Part shown: positions 16,503 through 21,923 of the stretch, piece by piece
Layout of the letters: each line of letters begins with the position of its first letter
Position numbering within the stretch: position 1 is the stretch's first letter
Position numbers and translations under genes: made by a program
Notes under the pieces: generated by a model
What the model was told of the DNA's origin: nothing
The model's input: only the letters and a program-made list of their open reading frames with translations
Databases searched by the model: none
Assembly (NCBI GenBank): GCA_002346225.1
Contig: DDYY01000076.1
Span: 1-21,923 of the forward strand
Length of the DNA: 21,923 nucleotides
Reading direction: 5' to 3'
From: Bacteroidetes bacterium UBA3022
GTDB lineage: Bacteria > Bacteroidota > Bacteroidia > Chitinophagales > BACL12

Positions 16503-18895
16503 ATTTCTATAATAAGTCCCAGCGAGGGCAGAATGGTACCGGCGGTATTATCCAGCAAGTAGGTATCATAACTTCCCGGGTTCGCAGGGTCTGCCAGCGG
16601 AACTCCGTTATCATCTCTTCTTACATCCAGTATAGGTGCCAGTTGAGCCTGGTAGTTATAGATGTTCTGTACATCGATGAAGACATTGAGATTCATGCGG
16701 TCAAAGAACCACTTCTTATCTATGCGCACGTCCAGCTGGTGGGCTGCTGTTAAGCGCAGGGTGTTGAGCTGATTTATATCCACCAGCCCCATGCCGTTGA
16801 TGTCCCAAACTGGGATGAGTGAAGATGTAGCAATGTCATAAGGAGTATAAGGTTGTCCGGACAAGAATCTCCATTTAACACCCAGTTGCCAGTCCTTTTT
16901 GAATTCCTTGCCGGCTGTTAAAGAAACGATGTGCCGGCTGTCCCATGCCGATGGGATAAGATCGCCATTCTTATCTTCAAATTCACTCACAACAAGTGTA
17001 TAGGCTACTATGCCGTAAAATCCTTTTTTAAGCTTTTGCTGCGCAAGAAATTCAACGCCATATGCCAGTCCTTCTCCGGTGGAGCTGACGGGGGCATCGC
17101 CCACTATGCCGAAATCGGCACCCAGGTTGGCAAGGGAAATGCTGTCGCGCAGATTGAAGGGATAGCCGCTGTATTTTTTATAAAAACCTTCCACGGAAAC
17201 CCTGGAACCTGCATCAGGACGAAACTCAAAACCGGCAACAATCTGATCATTTCGAATGTAGGTCAGTCCGTTTTCAGCATTCACCAATGTACCGCTGTTA
17301 TCGCGGTAACCCAGAGTAGTGTAGGCAGGTAATTGATAGTATATCCCGGTGTTGGCATTGAAACTCCAGCGGGGCGCAAAGCTGTAACTGATGGACAATC
17401 GCGGACTGAACTGGTCTTCCAGGTTGTCCATGGCATCGTTATAATTGTTGGCATCCATGCGGAAACCGAGGGAAACAGAAAGCAGTTCGTTGAAGAAACT
17501 TTTGCTTGCCTGACCGAATACACCCCATTTGTGCATATCCAGAAAGCTCTCATAATCCACCAGGTCTGTAGCGGCGCCGACTGTAATCAGTCGGTTCGTG
17601 CTGTTGGTGTAGCGCGCGTACTCATAATTGATGCCACCATTGAACTTTAAACCTTTCCAGCGGAAGCTTTCTTCATATCTGAATTTGTTCTCTGCCTCCG
17701 TAGAGCTGTAATCGAATAACAGGTTATCTTCTGACGATTCGTCGTTATTGCGGTATTTGAAGGAGCGGTTCCCGAGCATGTTTCTGCTGCCGACAAAGAT
17801 GCGCTGTCCGTTGCTTTTGTAGTGCTTGTAACCAATACCGGTAGCATAGTTCCATTGCGTCTGCACCGGGATGTTACCTAATATATATTGTTTAAATGCA
17901 GATGTGTCATCTGCGAGGTTGAGTGCAAACTGATCAATAGCTCCTAACCCCACAATGATCAGTTCGTTGTTTTGGTCGAACTTGATTTTATGTTTGAGCT
18001 GAAAGTCGTTGAAGGTGGGGAGGAAGGGCAGACCGAAAATATCGAAAAGGAACTGCAGGTAACTTCTGCGTGCTGAAAGGAGAGTAGAAGAGCGTTCACC
18101 CGTTGGACCTTCCGCTGTAAGCGTCAATTCACTTGCACTGACGGTAAAGGTAGAACCCCAGCGGTCGGTACGGCCGTCCCTTTGCTCGAATTCGAAAACC
18201 GAGCTCAGGGCATTGCCCCTGTTGGCTGGGAAGGCACCTGAATAAAATTCCACCTGCTGGATGAAATCTACATTGATGAGCCCCACAGGTCCTCCGGAGG
18301 AACCTTGAGTGGCAAAGTGATTGATATTGGGAATTTCAATGCCATCGAGGTAAAAACGATTTTCATTGGGAGCGCCACCCCTGATGAGGATATCATTGCG
18401 AAAAGAGGGTGTAGATGCTACGCCCGGCAGGCTTTGAATAACCACCGAGATATCTCTGTTGGCTCCCGGATTCCGCTTGATTTCACTCACACCAATGGTA
18501 CGCAGCGATACGGGGCTTTCTGCGGTCTTATCATTCGGCCCTGCCTGAATAACCACTGCATCCAGCACTTGCACATCTTCTTCCAGTGAAAAGTTGACCA
18601 CTACGGGTTTTACATTGGTCACCTGCAATTCGAAAGCTTGCTGGGGTTTGTAACCAACAGAGGTCACAATTATATTATACAGCCCCGGTGCGAGGTTTTC
18701 AATCCTGTAATTGCCATCGAGATCGCTGATAGCGCCTGTGGTAGTGCCTTCAATTTGCACCGTTGCAAACAGGATAGCCTCATTGGTTACCGCATCTTTG
18801 ATGTTTCCTTCAATGACTCCATTTTGTCCCAACAGCGCCGTTGAAAAAATCAGGGCGAAAACTCCGGTTAATAGCTTGTTGCTCATACGGTTCAT
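16499..18895 (-). CDS. TonB-dependent outer-membrane receptor with N-terminal carboxypeptidase-like regulatory domain
   Basis: A 798-residue outer-membrane beta-barrel. A signal peptide (about 1-24, ending LLGQ) is followed by a carboxypeptidase regulatory-like Ig-type domain (about 25-110: GVIEGNIKDAVTNEAILFATV and DLDGNYRIENLAPGLYNI), typical of Bacteroidota receptors. The plug starts around 120 and contains ISVVIQSLPGV, ILIRGG and YLDGIEIPN. The remainder alternates strands and aromatic girdles to a C-terminus of LGLIIEI. The SusC-specific long plug is not obvious and no SusD partner lies nearby, so the ligand (siderophore, metal, peptide or glycan) is open. It has its own short upstream region, beginning at the terminator of the DUF2911 gene. 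Met4 (18886) is an alternative start. Confidence 0.93.
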   Translation of the reverse strand: MNRMSNKLLTGVFALIFSTALLGQNGVIEGNIKDAVTNEAILFATVQIEGTTTGAISDLDGNYRIENLAPGLYNIIVTSVGYKPQQAFELQVTNVKPVVVNFSLEEDVQVLDAVVIQAGPNDKTAESPVSLRTIGVSEIKRNPGANRDISVVIQSLPGVASTPSFRNDILIRGGAPNENRFYLDGIEIPNINHFATQGSSGGPVGLINVDFIQQVEFYSGAFPANRGNALSSVFEFEQRDGRTDRWGSTFTVSASELTLTAEGPTGERSSTLLSARRSYLQFLFDIFGLPFLPTFNDFQLKHKIKFDQNNELIIVGLGAIDQFALNLADDTSAFKQYILGNIPVQTQWNYATGIGYKHYKSNGQRIFVGSRNMLGNRSFKYRNNDESSEDNLLFDYSSTEAENKFRYEESFRWKGLKFNGGINYEYARYTNSTNRLITVGAATDLVDYESFLDMHKWGVFGQASKSFFNELLSVSLGFRMDANNYNDAMDNLEDQFSPRLSISYSFAPRWSFNANTGIYYQLPAYTTLGYRDNSGTLVNAENGLTYIRNDQIVAGFEFRPDAGSRVSVEGFYKKYSGYPFNLRDSISLANLGADFGIVGDAPVSSTGEGLAYGVEFLAQQKLKKGFYGIVAYTLVVSEFEDKNGDLIPSAWDSRHIVSLTAGKEFKKDWQLGVKWRFLSGQPYTPYDIATSSLIPVWDINGMGLVDINQLNTLRLTAAHQLDVRIDKKWFFDRMNLNVFIDVQNIYNYQAQLAPILDVRRDDNGVPLADPANPGSYDTYLLDNTAGTILPSLGLIIEI

Positions 18896-18923
18896 CCAAC
18901 AGAATGTTATGCATTTTGTTCAA

Positions 18924-18952
18924 CAAAAAATGGCCGGATATTCCGGCCATCT
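18924..18952 (-). terminator. Rho-independent terminator of the DUF2911 gene
   Basis: A perfect 9-base stem, ATGGCCGGA (18930-18938) and TCCGGCCAT (18942-18950) with a three-base loop, is followed on the minus strand by a run of T (18930 down to 18925). It lies 25 bases after the DUF2911 stop codon and 28 bases before the TonB receptor ATG, separating the two transcription units. No T-run follows on the plus strand, so it acts in one direction. Confidence 0.9.
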
Positions 18953-18975
18953 TAAAACTTAGGTCAGTTGCGTCA

Positions 18976-19830
18976 TTACATTTTAGACCAGGCTTCAATA
19001 TTAGCCTTGTTCATGTTTACGTAAGGCTGGTATTGTGCTTCTTCTGATAATTTCATGGATTGCTCCGCTGCTTTGATAGCTTCAGCGTACATGCCCTTGT
19101 TGGCATACGCGCGAGACAAAGTATACACATTCCAGAAAGTGGCTTTCATATCCACCGATTTTTTAGCCAATTCCAGGGCTTTGTCGGCTTCCATGTTGTT
19201 ATCGATATAGAATTCTGCAGCAGATTCATAGGTGCTGAATGCGCCATTGGCTGTTGCAAGTGCTTTATCAATGTTCTTGAGAGCAACTTCCATGTAATCG
19301 TGTACAATGGGGAAACTCACCTTCGTTTTTTCCCAGTAGATATTCAGGTTAGCACTATTTGTAGTGAGATCAGAGAAATCCATGGTGAAGGTTTCTACCG
19401 CGGTAGCTAATGCGACAGGCATTACATCAAAACGCATCAGATCCTCCTCCTGCTTGTAGGAACCGGTTCCACGCAGCTCTTCCTGCTTGCTGATGATAAT
19501 GGTCCATTTTTCCTTGCCGGGAATGGTAAGGATGGTATAGGTACCTGCAGGTGCTGCCTTGCCGTTGATAGTAACATCTTCAGAAAGCTCCAGCCTGGGG
19601 CTGATATTAGCGCCTGTGCGCCAGATTTCGTTATAAGGTACAAGGTCTCCGAAAATAGTACGACCTTTCATAGAAGGACGGTAATAACTGATTTCGGCTT
19701 CTGCCAAACCTATCATTTGTTCTGTTTCTGATTCCGGACTGGGCATAGGAAGGTCTTGCGCAACTGCGCTCATGCCCGAAATAATCGCGATAGACAGGCC
19801 GATAAAGCCTATAAAATTTTGTTTCATCAT
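18976..19830 (-). CDS. DUF2911 domain secreted protein with helical repeat C-terminus
   Basis: A 284-residue exported protein from ATG 19830 (or 283 from the adjacent ATG 19827). The signal peptide core is FIGFIGLSIAIISGMSAVAQ. The DUF2911 domain covers roughly residues 35-165, with recognisable GRTIFGDLVPYNEIWRTGAN, PAGTYTILTIPG and a WTIIISK strand; this beta-sandwich family is widespread in Bacteroidota and of unknown function. The C-terminal ~100 residues are helical and TPR-like (KALELAKKSVDM then YAEAIKAAEQSMKLSEEA). The frame can be extended to TTG 19848, but that TTG is the end of the TACCTTTG promoter box, so ATG 19830/19827 is preferred. Monocistronic, with a strong terminator downstream. 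Confidence 0.88.
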   Translation of the reverse strand: MMKQNFIGFIGLSIAIISGMSAVAQDLPMPSPESETEQMIGLAEAEISYYRPSMKGRTIFGDLVPYNEIWRTGANISPRLELSEDVTINGKAAPAGTYTILTIPGKEKWTIIISKQEELRGTGSYKQEEDLMRFDVMPVALATAVETFTMDFSDLTTNSANLNIYWEKTKVSFPIVHDYMEVALKNIDKALATANGAFSTYESAAEFYIDNNMEADKALELAKKSVDMKATFWNVYTLSRAYANKGMYAEAIKAAEQSMKLSEEAQYQPYVNMNKANIEAWSKM

Positions 19831-19845
19831 AATTGGTTTTATTTG

Positions 19846-19853
19846 CAAAGGTA
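19846..19853 (-). promoter_or_regulatory. Candidate -7 box (TACCTTTG) of the DUF2911 gene
   Basis: The minus strand reads TACCTTTG, identical to the box before the small lipoprotein gene, 15 bases before ATG 19830. No clear TTG -33 partner is seen. The 76-base gap to the divergent antiporter gene (start 19907) holds no other structure I can support. Confidence 0.5.
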
Positions 19854-19906
19854 ATGCCCTTGTGGTCGGAAGAGGTAATCTGATACCTTAAAACAGTATT
19901 ATTATT

Positions 19907-20863
19907 ATGGAATATGTGCTGCTTATTATCGGATTTGTGCTGGTGCTGAAAGGTGCTGACTGGTTGGTCAACGGAGCTTCTTCGCTGGCCAAAAGGTTGA
20001 ACGTGTCTGATCTGGTAATCGGACTTACGGTAGTGGCTTTCGGGACTTCCGCCCCCGAGCTTGCCATCAATATCTTCGCTTCTGCCAACGATAACACGGA
20101 ACTGGCCATAGGTAATGTGCTGGGAAGTAACTTATTCAATATTCTCATTATTCTGGGGGTGTCATCCATTATCGCCCCTATGACGGTTCACAGCAACACC
20201 ATTTTTAAGGAAATACCCTTTAGCCTGCTGGCAGCCCTAGTTTTGGGCTTTATTGCCAACGATATATTTATAGACAATCAGGTATCCTCTGTTATCAGCA
20301 GGAGTGACGGGCTGGTGCTCCTTTCATTCTTTGCCATTTTCACCTACTATTCCCTCATTATCGCCAAGCAATCCACCAGCGATGATGTAGGAATCATCAA
20401 TGAGGTACCCATGTGGAAAGCTGTCGGCTTTACTGCACTGGGCCTTGTGGCGTTGGTAGGTGGCGGTAAACTGCTGGTCGATTCTGCGGTGGATATTGCC
20501 AGGTTCTGGGGCGTAAGCGAATCTGTTATCGGTCTGACCATCCTGGCGATGGGGTCGTCCCTGCCGGAGCTGGCCACTTCTGTTGTCGGCGCGCGAAAGG
20601 GCATGAGCGACATTGTTATTGGCAATGTGGTGGGGAGCAACATTTTTAACATTTTCCTGGTGCTGGGCGTTAGTGCTACCATAAAACCGCTTCCGGTCAA
20701 CCCATCTTCCAATATCGATGAACTCATGGTGGTGCTGATGACGGTAATCCTCTTCTTCTTTATATACAATCACAAGGAAAATCAGGTTACCAGGGTGCAC
20801 GGTATCATATTTGTCAGCATTTATGCAGTTTATTTGACTTATCTGTTGGTTTTTAAAGCTTAA
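19907..20863 (+). CDS. CaCA-family calcium/sodium (cation) antiporter, YrbG/NCX-like
   Basis: A 318-residue inner-membrane exchanger with two homologous halves of five segments each. The two inverted alpha-repeats are plain: GTSAPELAINIFAS (46-59, key Glu51) with AIGNVLGSNLFNI, and MGSSLPELATS (215-225, key Glu221) with VIGNVVGSNIFNI. The paired glutamates bind Ca2+ in this family; the second repeat has the Ser/Leu variant GSSLPE. It probably exports Ca2+ in exchange for Na+ or H+; the counter-ion cannot be decided here. Length is normal for bacterial members. The next gene starts 42 bases after the stop on the same strand, so co-transcription is possible. Confidence 0.93.
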   Translation: MEYVLLIIGFVLVLKGADWLVNGASSLAKRLNVSDLVIGLTVVAFGTSAPELAINIFASANDNTELAIGNVLGSNLFNILIILGVSSIIAPMTVHSNTIFKEIPFSLLAALVLGFIANDIFIDNQVSSVISRSDGLVLLSFFAIFTYYSLIIAKQSTSDDVGIINEVPMWKAVGFTALGLVALVGGGKLLVDSAVDIARFWGVSESVIGLTILAMGSSLPELATSVVGARKGMSDIVIGNVVGSNIFNIFLVLGVSATIKPLPVNPSSNIDELMVVLMTVILFFFIYNHKENQVTRVHGIIFVSIYAVYLTYLLVFKA

Positions 20864-20905
20864 ACATTCTTACAGTATTGGTGTTATCTAAATGATTCAA
20901 CATCT

Positions 20906-21853
20906 ATGTTAGATTTTACTCAACTTAAACAGCGGCTCAACGCCATGCTCTTCATTGCAGCAGCATACTTTGTGCTATGGGGGCTGGTGGTTTTGATATT
21001 TCCTCATTCACTGCATTCGATTCTCATCGAAACTGCCAGTGTTTCACTCATATTCTGGGATCTCATTGCAGTTTTCACTATCACTTTAGGAATAGGCTTG
21101 CTCATCGCCGCCTTCGACCCTTTCAGGAACTGGCTTATAATGTTCGTCAACCTCTTGTTCCATCTTGCTATTATTGGAGGATTTCTGGTCGGTTTATCAA
21201 AAGGTTATTTCTCCAGTACATTTCTGCCGTTTCTGTTTTTCAACCACATGATATGGATGATTCCCCTCATTGCTGGAATGATTACAGTCTACAACAGGTC
21301 TTTCCGCGCCGACAAGGTATTGATCAATACTTTTAATGAAGAGGATTATCCGCTGGAACTGTTCGAGACAGTTTCGGGTAAAAACCTGCAGGAGTTGAGT
21401 GAGGAAGAACCGGTGCTACTTGTATTCTTGAGGCATTTCGGATGTCCGTTCTGTCAGGAAACACTCATTAGTGTACAGGAGAATCGGGAAAAGCTGGAAG
21501 AGAAAGGCACTAAGATAGTACTGGTGTACATGGTGAATGAGAAGATTGCCTACGACTACCTCACGCGTTACGGCTTGCAAGATCTGGAGCAGTTAGGTGA
21601 TCCGGAAAGCATAGCCTACAAGCGCTTTGCCCTGAACAGGGGAAATCTCATTCAGTTATTGGGGCCGAAGGTTATTTTCAGATGGATATGGCTGGGTCTC
21701 AAGAAGCGTATCTTCTTCACCAAGGTGGAGGGCGATATCTACCAGATGCCGGGTTTCTTCCTGATAAGGAAGGGAAAGGTAGTGCGCAGTTTCGTGCATA
21801 AAACTTCTGCCGACCAGCCCGATTATTCCAGGTTCATGGAATACCAGGAATGA
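20906..21853 (+). CDS. Four-helix membrane domain fused to a thioredoxin-fold (AhpC/TSA_2 or SelL-like) domain with CxxC
   Basis: A 315-residue protein in two parts. Residues ~12-130 hold four hydrophobic helices (FIAAAYFVLWGLVVLIF; LIAVFTITLGIGLLIAAF; LIMFVNLLFHLAIIGGF; MIWMIPLIAGMITVY), resembling small DoxX/MauE-like or unassigned four-helix domains. Residues ~150-310 resemble the peroxiredoxin-like AhpC/TSA_2 or SelL-related group: LVFLRHFGCPFCQETL with Cys180 and Cys183, followed by a helical region and a late GFFLIRKGKVVRSF strand pair with the cis-proline-type MPGFF. By the positive-inside rule the CxxC domain may well be cytosolic, but this is uncertain. A redox or peroxide-handling role is inferred from the fold. 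No peroxidase activity can be claimed. Confidence 0.78.
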   Translation: MLDFTQLKQRLNAMLFIAAAYFVLWGLVVLIFPHSLHSILIETASVSLIFWDLIAVFTITLGIGLLIAAFDPFRNWLIMFVNLLFHLAIIGGFLVGLSKGYFSSTFLPFLFFNHMIWMIPLIAGMITVYNRSFRADKVLINTFNEEDYPLELFETVSGKNLQELSEEEPVLLVFLRHFGCPFCQETLISVQENREKLEEKGTKIVLVYMVNEKIAYDYLTRYGLQDLEQLGDPESIAYKRFALNRGNLIQLLGPKVIFRWIWLGLKKRIFFTKVEGDIYQMPGFFLIRKGKVVRSFVHKTSADQPDYSRFMEYQE

Positions 21854-21881
21854 TCCCCCTATACTAACACTACTTTATTGG

Positions 21882-21889
21882 TAAATTTG
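21882..21889 (+). promoter_or_regulatory. Candidate -7 box (TAAATTTG) for a gene leaving the right edge
   Basis: TAAATTTG matches TAnnTTTG exactly, 28 bases after the stop of the preceding gene. Downstream, TTG 21894 opens a frame that stays open to the window end (ten codons, LSTQPRYDYR; Met if used as start). The true start may instead lie beyond the window. Confidence 0.3.
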
Positions 21890-21923
21890 TGGCTTGTCTA
21901 CCCAGCCCAGATACGATTATCGC

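Overview
The window reads as a chromosomal segment of a Bacteroidota bacterium, probably from the Chitinophagales/Saprospirales side of the phylum. This is an inference from gene content and promoter style. Pointers are a TonB-dependent receptor with an N-terminal carboxypeptidase-like repeat, a DUF2911 protein, a lipoprotein of the type mislabelled 'Maf' in Bacteroidota genomes, a CzcA pump fused to its outer-membrane channel, short subunit-type PurL, and TAnnTTTG promoter boxes just upstream of several starts. Every stretch longer than about 100 bases is coding. I see no rRNA, tRNA, CRISPR array, insertion sequence or phage gene.

Layout: (1) 1-1232, minus strand, a polytopic glycosyltransferase-like membrane protein cut by the left edge. 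(2) 1334-6955, plus strand, a probable three-gene heavy-metal efflux operon: a small His-rich exported protein, a CzcA-type RND pump carrying a TolC-like domain at its C-terminus, and a lipoprotein adaptor. The gap between the first two genes holds a nested inverted repeat that no gene explains. (3) 6936-8156, minus, an HI0933-type flavoprotein whose 3' end overlaps the adaptor gene. (4) 8238-10235, plus, a CPA2 cation/proton antiporter with RCK domains, divergent from the flavoprotein. (5) 10314-13990, plus, purL followed by a GT39-like membrane glycosyltransferase. (6) 14041-16502, two unknown lipoproteins end to end (plus, then minus), and rfaD/hldD for LPS core heptose, divergent from the second lipoprotein. 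(7) 16499-19830, minus, a TonB-dependent receptor and a DUF2911 protein separated by a clear intrinsic terminator. (8) 19907-21853, plus, a CaCA-type Ca2+/cation antiporter and a membrane-anchored thioredoxin-fold protein. A promoter-like box lies near the right edge.

The genes are mostly envelope and ion-homeostasis housekeeping: metal export, cation antiport, LPS heptose, outer-membrane uptake, lipoproteins and purine synthesis. I found no defence system or other plainly new multi-gene system. The most unusual items are the nested inverted repeat before the pump start, the internal signal peptide in the pump-channel fusion, the membrane-thioredoxin fusion, near-leaderless starts that make conventional start calls wrong, and convergent genes that overlap or abut with no room for terminators.
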